Assembly (NCBI GenBank): GCA_003552425.1
Contig: PUMC01000007.1
Location: forward strand, 1 to 11,245
Source of the DNA: Candidatus Acetothermia bacterium
GTDB lineage: Bacteria > Bipolaricaulota > Bipolaricaulia > Bipolaricaulales > Bipolaricaulaceae
Length of the DNA stretch: 11,245 nt
Direction: 5' to 3'
Below, one piece after another: positions 1 through 6,730 of the stretch. The notes beneath the pieces were generated by a model. It saw nothing but the letters and a program-made list of their open reading frames with translations, did not search any database and was not told where the DNA came from. Each line of letters begins with the position of its first letter. Position 1 is the stretch's first letter. The translations under genes and the position numbers were made by a program.

Positions 1-83
1 ATAGCGGAAGGGGGACACAATCTGCACCAAGGGGCACCACACACGGCCGAGGTCTCACGCCACCCCCCTGCGCCGGGCGTGTT
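1..83. other. left-edge sequence with no recognisable gene
   Basis: No reading frame here gives a protein I recognise on either strand. The stretch lies just beyond the broken end of the HEPN toxin remnant, so it is probably whatever replaced the missing two thirds of that gene. It may be the edge of an old insertion or deletion, but I see no diagnostic inverted repeat. Confidence 0.4.
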
Positions 84-270
84 CTACGCTTTCGCTTCAA
101 TGAACTGCAAGATGTGAAGAAAGTGTCCTTGTAGTCGGTAGGTGAGCGCTACCAATGGCAAGCGGATCGCTAAGGAACTCCTCGCGTTCGATCTTCGCGA
201 TCGCTCGCAAGTATTCCGTGTATCGACCGAGATGACGTATCAGATTCTCAACCTTATCCCTGTCTACCAT
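84..270 (-). pseudogene. truncated, frameshifted HEPN (HepT/DUF86-type) toxin remnant
   Basis: An ATG at 270 opens a frame whose first 40 residues look like the start of a HepT-type HEPN ribonuclease: MVDRDKVENLIRHLGRYTEY, then an Ile/Ala/Glu-rich helix and EEFLSDPLAIGSA. In this family the next helix normally starts with a Tyr-x-Leu-Gln segment. Here the original frame instead runs into a TGA at 97-99. One frame over, it reads TYRLQGHFLHILQFIEAKA and stops at 84-86. So there is a frameshift near residue 41 and then a truncation. The family is usually about 130-140 residues long and carries its RNase motif (R-x4-6-H, often followed by x-Y) near the C-terminus. That part is absent, so no active toxin can be made. 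The start overlaps the end of the MNT gene by 17 bases, as in real two-gene MNT/HEPN operons. Assignment rests on the N-terminal pattern plus the neighbour. Confidence 0.7.
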
Positions 271-709
271 GAAGCCCCCGCGCTCTCACATCGGCGAAGA
301 AAGCATCCTGTAGTGACCGATGCGTGGGGAGGAAGTCGAAATACGCATCTCGGGTCGTTGTCTCGAATTCCACGCGTGTCGCTTCATCTCTGGCATAGAG
401 GAGGCAGCCGTCACAGACCACCCGGCCCCGGAACACCAGTGGGGCATCGTTGATGATCCGCACATCGGCATTGCGGACTCCACAACGCTCCGCCAGCTCG
501 ACACCAATGTCCAGCATCATCTTGAGGCGCTCCTTGGGAACAAGCTCACGATCGGCCACCAGGGCGATGTCCACATCGCTCAACGGCGTGGGGTTGGAGG
601 CTGCGGAGCCGTGAAGGTAGGCCAACACAACCGGATAAGGCTCAAGGATGGACGGCAGGTCCGCCTTGAGGCGCGCAACGAGGGCCTCTGTGGAAGGAGG
701 GCTTTCCAT
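254..709 (-). CDS. MNT-type nucleotidyltransferase antitoxin (MntA-like)
   Basis: A 151-residue minimal nucleotidyltransferase. The defining motif is visible as HGSAASNPTPLSDVDIAL: Gly34-Ser35, then the Asp45-x-Asp47 metal-binding pair, with a likely third acidic residue at Asp82 (ADVRI). The tail (CLLYARDEATRVEFE, then an aromatic-rich helix) is typical of stand-alone MNT proteins paired with HEPN toxins. Characterised MntA proteins neutralise HepT by transferring AMP to a tyrosine near its RNase site; that role is inferred here from family. The ATG at 709 follows an AGGGTGA-like ribosome site. The gene overlaps the HEPN gene (84-270) by 17 bases, but that partner is broken, so this looks like an orphaned yet intact antitoxin. 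An alternative is that it now protects against HEPN toxins encoded elsewhere. Confidence 0.85.
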   Translation of the reverse strand: MESPPSTEALVARLKADLPSILEPYPVVLAYLHGSAASNPTPLSDVDIALVADRELVPKERLKMMLDIGVELAERCGVRNADVRIINDAPLVFRGRVVCDGCLLYARDEATRVEFETTTRDAYFDFLPTHRSLQDAFFADVRARGLHGRQG

Positions 710-1010
710 GACATCACCCTTTGCTCGTTCCAGTCACCGCTTATACGATCGTACCTAAGATGTCCGCTGCAGGCAAAGTCACAGCCGAAGTGGCTGGGAG
801 CCCAACGAACAGATGCGCTGGAGACGCGAGCTCCCCGCCCGGGGGGCGACGTCACGCGTCCTTCGCGGGAGAGCGAGCCTCCCAACGGGCCTTCTACGAA
901 GTGGCAAGGTAGCACGGGGGGGTCGGAGAATCGAAGTTACCCGGCGTCACGTCGCAGCGTGGCGTGCCGTCAACGGGTAATCTAGAGTTGCTAGGGAGGG
1001 TAGACCGTCG
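710..1010. other. 301-base intergenic region between two decayed modules
   Basis: This stretch separates the leftward MNT gene from the rightward AbiEii-like pseudogene and should hold both promoters. I see no convincing coding frame. Two structures stand out. One is a GC palindrome, CGCCCGGGGGGCG, at 836-848. The other is a 7-base perfect inverted repeat, TTACCCG (937-943) and CGGGTAA (974-980), just ahead of the rightward gene. An AGGGAGGG ribosome site lies at 993-1000. No strong -35/-10 pair was found for either direction. Confidence 0.5.
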
Positions 1011-1467
1011 ATGCGAAACACCGGTGATCAGAACCCATGTCGGCCTGAGCGTCCAGCGCACATCTCTTCCTATGCCGAGGCGTGTCTTGCCGCCCTGGCC
1101 TCCCGCGGACTGGGGGCGTGCGTGTCCCTAGGTGGCGCTTTTGGCCTCCTCCACTACCTTGACTACCGTGTCACAAAGGATGTCGACGCGTGGTGCGCCC
1201 CGCGATCTTCGCGACATCCATGCACTGTGCAAGGCCCGATTGACGACACCTGAGCAGTGCTGGACGCTATGGCGCCGTCGACAACGTCTTGCCGGCAGCG
1301 ACGTGGACAGCACCCGTGCTCGATTGGCTGTGGAGACGCACCTCGCACGGATCGCCCAGCACCGTCCCCTGGCCGAGATCACCGATCCACAACAGCGCGA
1401 GGAAGCGGAACGGACACGAAACTGGTTCAGCAAGGAGTTTCTCCATGCGCTTACGGAACAATCCTGA
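1011..1467 (+). pseudogene. AbiEii/AbiGii-like nucleotidyltransferase, internal deletion and frameshift
   Basis: The first part, from ATG 1011 (ribosome site AGGGAGGG at 993-1000), reads about 62 residues ending in the family motif GGAFGLLHYLDYRVTKDVDAW, split here as GGAFGLLHYLDY and RVTKDVDAW. GG and DVD are the nucleotidyltransferase active-site signature. The frame then turns to nonsense and stops at 1253. The C-terminal part continues in another frame from about 1190 to TGA 1467. It begins RGAPRDLRDIHALCKARLT and continues TPEQCWTLWRRRQRLAGSD, ending in EEAERTRNWFSKEFLHAL. In intact relatives these two parts are separated by roughly 100-130 residues, which are missing here. The junction sits in GCGTGGTG (1188-1195), which could encode both the end of DVDAW and the start of RGAPR, so a deletion between short direct repeats is plausible. 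No functional enzyme is expected. It overlaps the next gene by 23 bases. Confidence 0.8.
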
Positions 1468-1771
1468 TCGGGGATGGATCGACGGAGCTCTGTATCCCGA
1501 CACTGAACCCCCTGAAGCGCTTGATGATCTCGCGGGACGTGTGGACTTCCTGGCCCGCCTGTGCGCAGCTTGGGACTTCGGTGTCCTGCCCAGCGAAGCT
1601 ACGGTGACCGAGATTCGCCGCAGCGCATGGCGCGAGGCGGTGGATGCCTGTCGCCTCCTCACATCCCCCGCCTATCACCTCCTGCGGGATTGGCACAACC
1701 TGCCCAGGCTTCCCTACCTGGGACAAGAGCTCGCCTACATCCGCGACGATCCCAACCTGAAGCACGTCTGA
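1445..1771 (+). CDS. 108-aa protein of unknown function, partner of the AbiEii-like gene
   Basis: I do not recognise this family. The ATG at 1445 is preceded by AAGGAG at 1432-1437 with 7 bases of spacing, and it starts 23 bases before the upstream pseudogene's stop. The two were therefore probably co-translated as a cassette. The product is acidic and rich in Trp and Leu, with no signal peptide or membrane segment. Visible landmarks are an early RGWIDGALYPDTEPPEALDD stretch, a helical middle (VDFLARLCAAWDF), and a C-terminal segment with RDWHNLPRLPYLGQELAYIR. It has no HTH or ribbon-helix-helix signature, so it is not an AbiEi-type repressor by eye. It could be an accessory or antitoxin protein for the nucleotidyltransferase; that is only context. 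Confidence 0.65.
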   Translation: MRLRNNPDRGWIDGALYPDTEPPEALDDLAGRVDFLARLCAAWDFGVLPSEATVTEIRRSAWREAVDACRLLTSPAYHLLRDWHNLPRLPYLGQELAYIRDDPNLKHV

Positions 1772-1884
1772 ACGCAGGCCCCAGCGCACGTCCCGGACCG
1801 CGCATCAGCAGGCACCACCCTTGAGCGGGCGGGCGGTGTGTGGCGTTCGCCGGCGGGTCCTCAAGCGGCTCGGAGCGGCTGCCC

Positions 1885-3252
1885 CTACGCCGTATGGAGC
1901 GGGCGGTCGAGAAGGGCCAGGACCGCCTCCCACAGGCCTTCGGGGAACGTGGGGTGGGCGTGCACGGTGGCGGCTACGGCTTCCCCGTCCATCCCCTGCT
2001 GGATGGCGAGCGTCGCCTCAGCAATGAGGTCCGAGGCGTGCGGACCAACGATCTCCGCGCCCACCAGGCGTCCACGGGCATCGGAGGCGACCTGGAAGTG
2101 GCCGACGGGTTCGCCCTCAGCTTGGGCACGGCCCAGAGCGGCAAGCGGGAACCGCCCTACCTTTCCCCCCTCCTTGGCCACCTCATCCACAGGACGGCCA
2201 ACGAGCGCCACCTCCGGGTGGGTGAACACGGCCTGGGGGATGAGCAGGGCAGAGGCGTCCGTGGGGCGTCCGGCCAGGTGCTCGGCAAGGAGGAGCCCTT
2301 CGTGGGAGGCCTTATGAGCGAGGAGCGCCCCGCCTCGGAGGTCACCGATGGCGTAGGTCCCACCGGCGGCTTGGAAGCTGGCGTCGGTGGCGACGAACCC
2401 CTTGGAGGCTTCCACGCCGACGGTGTCGAGCCCGAGATCATCGGGATGCGGCCGGCGACCTACCGCCACCAACACGGCGTCCCCTTCGATCTCCTCGGTT
2501 TCCTCGCCCGTACGTACCTTCACCCCGCCCCGGGTGAGAGCTTCGGCCGCTGCCCCGAGCTTGATCGCCATCCCTTGCCGGGTGAGGGCCTGACGGAGGA
2601 GGGCCTGCCCCCGGCGGGAGAGGCCGAACCCGGGGAGGAGTTCGTTCGTCATCTCCACAATCACGATCTGGCTACCCAGACGGCGGTACACGGTGGCCAT
2701 CTCCAGTCCGATGACGCCGCCGCCAACGACGACCAGCCGCTCGGGGACCCGCGGAAGGAGCAGGGCATCCCACGACGTCCACACCCGCTGCCCGTCGAAG
2801 GGGAGCCCGGGAAGCTCGATCGGCTGGGAGCCGGTGGCGAGGACGACCGCCTCGGCGGAGAGCGTGCGCGCTTCGCCTTCCCCGCTGATGCGGACCTTCC
2901 CCTCTCCGGCCAACGCGCCTCGTCCGGAGACAACCTCCACACCCGAGGACCCGAGGAGCTTGGCCACCCCTTGGCCAAGCGCGTCGACCACTTCGGCGGT
3001 GCGGCCGCGAAGCTTGTCGAGGTCCACATGGGGCGAGACGTCGATCCCGGAAGCGGCCAGGACCTCAGCCTGACCGAGGACCGAGGTCAGCGCGAACAGC
3101 GTCTTCGTGGGGATGCATCCTTCGTTCAGACAGACGCCCCCCAGCTTCCCCTGCTCGACGAGCACGGTGTCCACGTTCAGCTGGCCTAGCCGACGGGCAC
3201 ACACATACCCAGCAGGCCCACCGCCCACAACCACGACCTGTGCGCTGTCCAT
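1885..3252 (-). CDS. lpdA: dihydrolipoamide dehydrogenase (E3)
   Basis: A 455-residue FAD- and NAD-dependent flavoprotein that reoxidises dihydrolipoyl groups of 2-oxoacid dehydrogenase or glycine-cleavage complexes. The N-terminal FAD Rossmann motif is VVVVGGGPAGYVCA (6-19). The redox-active disulfide is Cys41/Cys46 in GGVCLNEGCIPTK. A second Rossmann motif, VVVGGGVIGLEMA, binds NAD in the middle of the chain. The FAD-contacting YAIGDLRGG follows. The C-terminal dimer domain carries HAHPTFPEGLWEA, where the His and Glu form the catalytic dyad. Family members usually have HxHPTLSE, so Phe-Pro before the Glu is a small variation. The length is usual for the family. The ATG at 3252 was chosen because the FAD motif starts five residues later and GGGGGAGGGG lies just upstream at 3258-3267; the 54-residue upstream extension has no domain. 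No E1, E2 or lipoate gene is in the window, so the complex it serves is unknown. It converges on the unknown gene at 1445. Confidence 0.96.
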   Translation of the reverse strand: MDSAQVVVVGGGPAGYVCARRLGQLNVDTVLVEQGKLGGVCLNEGCIPTKTLFALTSVLGQAEVLAASGIDVSPHVDLDKLRGRTAEVVDALGQGVAKLLGSSGVEVVSGRGALAGEGKVRISGEGEARTLSAEAVVLATGSQPIELPGLPFDGQRVWTSWDALLLPRVPERLVVVGGGVIGLEMATVYRRLGSQIVIVEMTNELLPGFGLSRRGQALLRQALTRQGMAIKLGAAAEALTRGGVKVRTGEETEEIEGDAVLVAVGRRPHPDDLGLDTVGVEASKGFVATDASFQAAGGTYAIGDLRGGALLAHKASHEGLLLAEHLAGRPTDASALLIPQAVFTHPEVALVGRPVDEVAKEGGKVGRFPLAALGRAQAEGEPVGHFQVASDARGRLVGAEIVGPHASDLIAEATLAIQQGMDGEAVAATVHAHPTFPEGLWEAVLALLDRPLHTA

Positions 3253-3412
3253 GCCATCCCCTCCCCCTTGAGTGTACCCATTGCCCGCAGGAGTGGAAGG
3301 AAGGCCATTCTTCACCGGATGAGCCATCTCAAGCCAGGCGTTATCATGATTGGGAGCCCTGGGATGCGCCCGTATCCCCGTGGAACGGCACGGGGTGGAG
3401 GAGGAGCAAAGC

Positions 3413-3796
3413 ATGCGACAATGGATGATCGGCCAACAACGTTTCGCACCGTTCCTCGTCGCTGCCTACATGGCCCTCGTTGCCTACCTTTCGTTGGGCA
3501 GGAGCTATCCCGCCCCCCTGGACGGCATGTTCACCACGGTGGGCTCACGCGTCTTCCATTTCGGTGGGTACTTCGGGCTGGCCGTGCTGATGGGGTGGGC
3601 ACTGTGGGACAGATGCTCCCGCACTGCGTTGCTGGCGCTCGTGCTCGCCTTCGTGTACGGCCTCTTCTTGGAAGGCCTGCAGCACTTTATCCCCGGACGA
3701 GGGCTGTGCGGGGTGGATCTACTGCTGAACTTCTCCGGGGCGGGGATCGGCGCCACATGCGTGCATGGGGTGCTGCGTTCCCGCCAAGAAGCGTAG
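3413..3796 (+). CDS. VanZ-like family membrane protein
   Basis: A 127-residue integral membrane protein with about four hydrophobic segments (roughly 10-28, 50-65, 70-88 and 101-118). The VanZ-like signature is spread over the chain: His49 before the second segment (FHFGGYFGLAV), Glu87 and Gln90 in FVYGLFLEGLQHF, then PGR and Asp102-x3-Asn106 in DLLLNFSGAGIG. VanZ itself gives low-level teicoplanin resistance, but most relatives are uncharacterised, so no resistance role should be assumed. The ATG at 3413 is chosen over an in-frame TTG at 3350 because GGAGGAG sits at the right distance upstream. It is the first gene of a rightward group with tldD and tldE and lies divergent from lpdA. Confidence 0.85.
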   Translation: MRQWMIGQQRFAPFLVAAYMALVAYLSLGRSYPAPLDGMFTTVGSRVFHFGGYFGLAVLMGWALWDRCSRTALLALVLAFVYGLFLEGLQHFIPGRGLCGVDLLLNFSGAGIGATCVHGVLRSRQEA

Positions 3797-3798
3797 CC

Positions 3799-3823
3799 GC
3801 TCCATCGGTGTACCCGGTGGAGC
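3799..3823 (+). terminator. strong hairpin between the VanZ-like gene and tldD
   Basis: GCTCCATCGG (3799-3808) pairs with CCGGTGGAGC (3814-3823) around a 5-base loop. This gives a 10-bp stem with a single G-U wobble. It begins two bases after the VanZ-like stop codon. There is no T-run after it, so it is not a classic intrinsic terminator. It could be an attenuator, an RNA-stability element that sets different levels for the upstream and tldDE parts, or a terminator of a lineage that does not need a T-run. Confidence 0.5.
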
Positions 3824-3867
3824 TGTGTCACGCAGAGGCATGTGTGGTCGGGACCCCTGACCCCAGT

Positions 3868-3873
3868 GGAGGT
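3868..3873 (+). promoter_or_regulatory. ribosome binding site that fixes the GTG start of tldD
   Basis: GGAGGT lies 5 bases before GTG 3879. The nearest in-frame ATG (3891) would be 17 bases away, so GTG is the better start. Confidence 0.75.
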
Positions 3874-3878
3874 GAGGT

Positions 3879-5252
3879 GTGAAGGAGTTGATGAGGGAAG
3901 CGATCGCTGGGACAAAGGCAGATTTCGCTGAGGTGCGTTGGGACGAGACCGCATGGTCACGCGTGGCGTTTCAGCGGGATCAGCTGATGGCCCTGGAACA
4001 GTCCAGGGAGGTGGGCGGTATTGTCCGCGCGTTGGTGGGCGGCGCCTGGGGGATTGCGTTGCTGACCGATCCGGCGGAGCTTCCCGCCCAGCTCGAGGAA
4101 GCGGCTCGCCTGGCACGGTTGGCCGCCCGGCACATCAAGGATCCCACAGAGCTCTCCGAGGTACCCGTGGAGGAAGCGCACCACGGGGCGGAGCTGAAGG
4201 AGGATTTCCGGCAGGTTCCCCTGGCCCGCAAGCGCGCGCTTGCCGAGGGTTACAACAAGCAGATTCTGGGGTTCGCCCCCGAGATCGTGTCCACAACCGT
4301 GCGTTACACGGATACGTTCCGTAGGAGCTGGTACGCGAACTCCGAGGGCACCCACGTCTACCAAGAGATCCCGGACGTGACGTTGGTCCTGGCCGCCGTG
4401 GCCCGCCGCAACGGGGACATCCAGCAGGCGTTCGAGCCCATCGGCGAGGCTGGCGGCTACGAACTCGCCCTGGGGCATGAGGGTAAGGCCGAGGAGACGG
4501 CCAAGCGCGCCGTGGATCTCCTCAGCGCCAAGCCGATGAAGGGCGGCACCTACACGGTGATCCTCGACCAGGAGCTCGCCGGGGTGTTCATCCACGAGGC
4601 GTTCGGCCACATCTGTGAGGCGGACTTCCTGTACCGAAACCCCCACATGCGTGAGGTGATGCAGATCGGGAAGCGGTTCGGGGCCGACATCCTCAACGTG
4701 GTCGACGACGGGTTCATCCCCGGGGCCCGGGGCAACATGCCGTTCGACGACGAGGGCGTGCGCCGCCAGAAGGTATACCTCATCCGTGAAGGTGTCCTCA
4801 CCGGACTCATGCACTCCCGCGCCACAGCGAAGAAGATGGGGATGGAACCCACAGGCAACGCCCGCGCTGTGTCTTGGGAGCACGAGCCGATCGTGCGGAT
4901 GCGCAACACGTTCATCGAACCCGGCGACGCGTCGTTCGAGGAGATGCTCAACGGCGTGGATCACGGCATCTACGCCAAGGCAGCGTTCGGTGGACAGACG
5001 ATGTTCGAGCAGTTCACATTCTCCGCTGCCTATGCCTACGAGATCGAACGGGGGGAAGTGGGCCCGATGGTGCGCGATGTGGTGCTGACGGGGAACGTGT
5101 TTCACATCCTGAAGAACATCGATATGGTGGGTAACGACTTCCGCTTCGCCGGAGGTGCGGGCGGATGCGGTAAGGAGAGCCAGTCCCCGCTTCCCGTGAC
5201 GGACGGGGCACCCCACGTGCGGGTTCACGAGGTCACGATAGGAGGGAGCTAG
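3879..5252 (+). CDS. tldD: TldD metalloprotease subunit
   Basis: A 457-residue member of peptidase family U62 and the catalytic half of the TldD/TldE complex. That complex degrades unfolded peptides, and in several bacteria it processes microcin B17, RiPP or CcdA-type substrates. The zinc site is visible: HEAFGH at 239-244 gives the HExxxH helix (His239, Glu240, His244), and Cys430 in GGAGGCGKESQSP is in place for the third ligand. The region before it (EVRWDE, the SEG in YANSEGTHVYQ) matches the TldD N-terminal domain. Length is near the usual 450-480. Translation starts at GTG 3879. The next gene, tldE, starts one base after this stop codon, so the two are surely co-transcribed. No RiPP precursor or synthetase was found nearby, which favours a general proteolytic role over a dedicated maturation role. 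Confidence 0.96.
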   Translation: MKELMREAIAGTKADFAEVRWDETAWSRVAFQRDQLMALEQSREVGGIVRALVGGAWGIALLTDPAELPAQLEEAARLARLAARHIKDPTELSEVPVEEAHHGAELKEDFRQVPLARKRALAEGYNKQILGFAPEIVSTTVRYTDTFRRSWYANSEGTHVYQEIPDVTLVLAAVARRNGDIQQAFEPIGEAGGYELALGHEGKAEETAKRAVDLLSAKPMKGGTYTVILDQELAGVFIHEAFGHICEADFLYRNPHMREVMQIGKRFGADILNVVDDGFIPGARGNMPFDDEGVRRQKVYLIREGVLTGLMHSRATAKKMGMEPTGNARAVSWEHEPIVRMRNTFIEPGDASFEEMLNGVDHGIYAKAAFGGQTMFEQFTFSAAYAYEIERGEVGPMVRDVVLTGNVFHILKNIDMVGNDFRFAGGAGGCGKESQSPLPVTDGAPHVRVHEVTIGGS

Positions 5253-5253
5253 G

Positions 5254-6567
5254 ATGGACCTACTGAAGCGGGCGGCGGAGAAGACCGAGGCCGCGGAACT
5301 CTACAGGGAGCACCGCGAGGGCACCGCGGTGACCTTCAACACGGGAGATCTGGAGTCCGTGAAGTCGGAGTCGGTGGTGGGTCAAGCGTTGCGCGTGATC
5401 GTCGGCGGGAAGCTCGGGTTCGCAGCCACCACCGGTCCCAAGGGGGATGGGCTCCTGGAGGCAGCGCTGGCGTCCGCCCAACACGGAGACCAGGCACCGT
5501 TTGCGTTCACCGCCAGCGAGAACGGGAAACCGGTGGATGTCTACGACGAGGGAGCCGTGGGCCTGTCCGAGGACACGCTCATCGAATGGGCTACGAAGGC
5601 GATGGCCGCGGTCAAGGATGCCTTCCCCGAGGTGCACACGAACGCAGCCCTGCGGCGCGGTCGTGTGGAGGTCTCCGTGGGCAACACCTCCGCACCGGTT
5701 CGCACCGAACGGCGCTCGCACCTGTCGATGAGTGTAGACGCTGAGTGGATCCGGGAAGAGGACATCTACGCCGTGGGCGCGGGTCAGTCGGTGCGCAAGC
5801 TCGCCGACCTCGATCGGGAGAAACTGGTGGCGGATATCCTCCGGCAGCTCGAGTGGGGCCGCGATGTCGCCCCTACACCAACCGGGACCCAACCGGTGCT
5901 GTTCCTTCCCGCAGGATCGCTTGCCTTGCTCTTGCCCCTGCTCATTGGGTTCTCGGGGATGTCGGTGTTCCTGGGGACCTCCCCCCTCAAGGACCGGCTG
6001 GACGAGCAGGTGTTCGACCGCAGGTTTGTCCTCACCGACGACGGCCGCATCCCACTGGGGCCACGGTCCTCGTCGTTCGACGACGAGGGCACACCGACGA
6101 CGAAGCTCTCGCTCGTGGAGGAAGGCGTGGTGCGCAACTACTTCTACGACCTGCGCTCGGCCGCACTCGCCGAGGCCGAACCCACCGGCAACGGGTTTAA
6201 GGGTGGCGTTCTCGGCGGGGGGTTCCGCACACCACCGTCGCCCAACCCCCGGCACATGGCGCTCCAGGCCGGAGAGGGCTCGGTGGACGACCTGATCCGC
6301 GAGATGGGCGAGGGGCTGATCGTCGAGAACGCCCTTGGGCTTGGACAGGGAAACATCGCCTCTGGAGCCTTCTCCAACAATGTCGTGGGGTACGCCGTCC
6401 GCGGGGGCAAGGTGGTCGGTCGCGTGAAGAACACGATGATCGCCGGCAACGCCTACGAACTCCTGAAAGATAGCCTGAAGGCCCTCGGCGGAGAGCCGGA
6501 GTGGGTGTACGGCGTGCTTCACGTACCGCCCATCCTGCTCACGGGCGTATCGGTGGTCACCCGGTAG
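5254..6567 (+). CDS. tldE: TldE/PmbA metalloprotease partner subunit
   Basis: A 437-residue homologue of TldD and the non-catalytic partner in the heteromer. It shares the fold (early YREHREGTAVTFNTGDLESV, and SSSFDDEGTPTTK matching TldD's PFDDEGVRRQK). At the position of the TldD zinc helix it instead reads LPAGSLALLLPLLIGFSG, with no HExxxH. This is the expected difference between TldE/PmbA and TldD. The C-terminus (GNAYELLKDSLKALG) is typical. The ATG at 5254 is one base past the tldD stop, with GGAGGG in the end of tldD as ribosome site, so translational coupling is likely. There is no sign of truncation. Confidence 0.95.
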   Translation: MDLLKRAAEKTEAAELYREHREGTAVTFNTGDLESVKSESVVGQALRVIVGGKLGFAATTGPKGDGLLEAALASAQHGDQAPFAFTASENGKPVDVYDEGAVGLSEDTLIEWATKAMAAVKDAFPEVHTNAALRRGRVEVSVGNTSAPVRTERRSHLSMSVDAEWIREEDIYAVGAGQSVRKLADLDREKLVADILRQLEWGRDVAPTPTGTQPVLFLPAGSLALLLPLLIGFSGMSVFLGTSPLKDRLDEQVFDRRFVLTDDGRIPLGPRSSSFDDEGTPTTKLSLVEEGVVRNYFYDLRSAALAEAEPTGNGFKGGVLGGGFRTPPSPNPRHMALQAGEGSVDDLIREMGEGLIVENALGLGQGNIASGAFSNNVVGYAVRGGKVVGRVKNTMIAGNAYELLKDSLKALGGEPEWVYGVLHVPPILLTGVSVVTR

Positions 6568-6671
6568 CTCAATCTCTCGAAGGATGAACATGAAGCCGTG
6601 AGTCGTCAGGAGGCTGCACCCGGAGGGGCAAAGGAACGGATGCGCTTGCCGACGAGGATGTCGCCGGGCTC

Positions 6672-6700
6672 TTGTCAGGGTAACAGTGTTATGTTATACT
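6672..6700 (+). promoter_or_regulatory. near-consensus sigma-70-type promoter of the yhbD-bactofilin operon
   Basis: The -35 box TTGTCA (6672-6677) and -10 box TATACT (6695-6700) are separated by exactly 17 bases. Each differs from consensus by one base. This AT-rich patch stands out from the GC-rich surroundings and is the best promoter in the window. Transcription should begin near 6706-6708, only a few bases before the ribosome site at 6709-6718. Confidence 0.85.
6681..6696. promoter_or_regulatory. inverted repeat in the promoter spacer, candidate operator
   Basis: TAACA-G-TGTTA (6681-6691) is a perfect 5-base inverted repeat around one base. It is followed at once by another TGTTA (6692-6696). 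It fills the spacer between -35 and -10, where MerR-type regulators usually bind. The downstream gene encodes a MerR-like HTH protein, so autoregulation is plausible but unproven. Confidence 0.5.
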
Positions 6701-6708
6701 GGCCAGCG

Positions 6709-6718
6709 AAAGGAGGTG
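6709..6718 (+). promoter_or_regulatory. perfect Shine-Dalgarno that does not fit the regulator's start
   Basis: AAAGGAGGTG is a full match to the anti-SD. It lies 32 bases before the regulator's ATG (6751), which is too far, but 12-14 bases before an out-of-frame ATG at 6731. The nearest in-frame alternative start for the regulator is inside the promoter. The site therefore seems to serve the short leader frame at 6731. Confidence 0.6.
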
Positions 6719-6730
6719 CCTCGGCCCACG

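Noticed and set aside
320..985. 221-codon open frame on the plus strand
   Set aside because: Antisense to the MNT gene, which carries a clear catalytic motif, then continues into non-coding sequence.
1801..1880. Terminator between the convergent genes at 1771 and 1885
   Set aside because: CTTGAG and CTCAAG are inverted copies, but the 34 bases between them do not form a continuing stem and there is no T-run.
1840..3189. 449-codon open frame on the plus strand
   Set aside because: It is the exact antisense of the dihydrolipoamide dehydrogenase gene, has no domain, and is open because of high GC at codon position three.
3271..3298. Promoter for the dihydrolipoamide dehydrogenase gene (TTCCAC, 16 bases, TACACT on the minus strand)
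   Set aside because: The boxes are acceptable, but the implied transcript would start inside the ribosome site, so it is too weak to list as a feature.
3413..3796. Glycopeptide-resistance gene
   Set aside because: Only VanZ-like similarity is present; no vanA/B/H/X/Y/S/R genes are nearby, and most VanZ-like proteins have no known resistance role.
3957..5228. 423-codon open frame on the minus strand
   Set aside because: Antisense to tldD; the translation is His/Arg-rich with no recognisable motif.
3879..6567. RiPP or bacteriocin maturation locus around tldD/tldE
   Set aside because: No precursor peptide, cyclodehydratase or transporter is visible next to the pair, so a dedicated maturation role is unsupported.
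5260..6591. 443-codon open frame on the minus strand
   Set aside because: Antisense to tldE, which has full family similarity; this frame does not.
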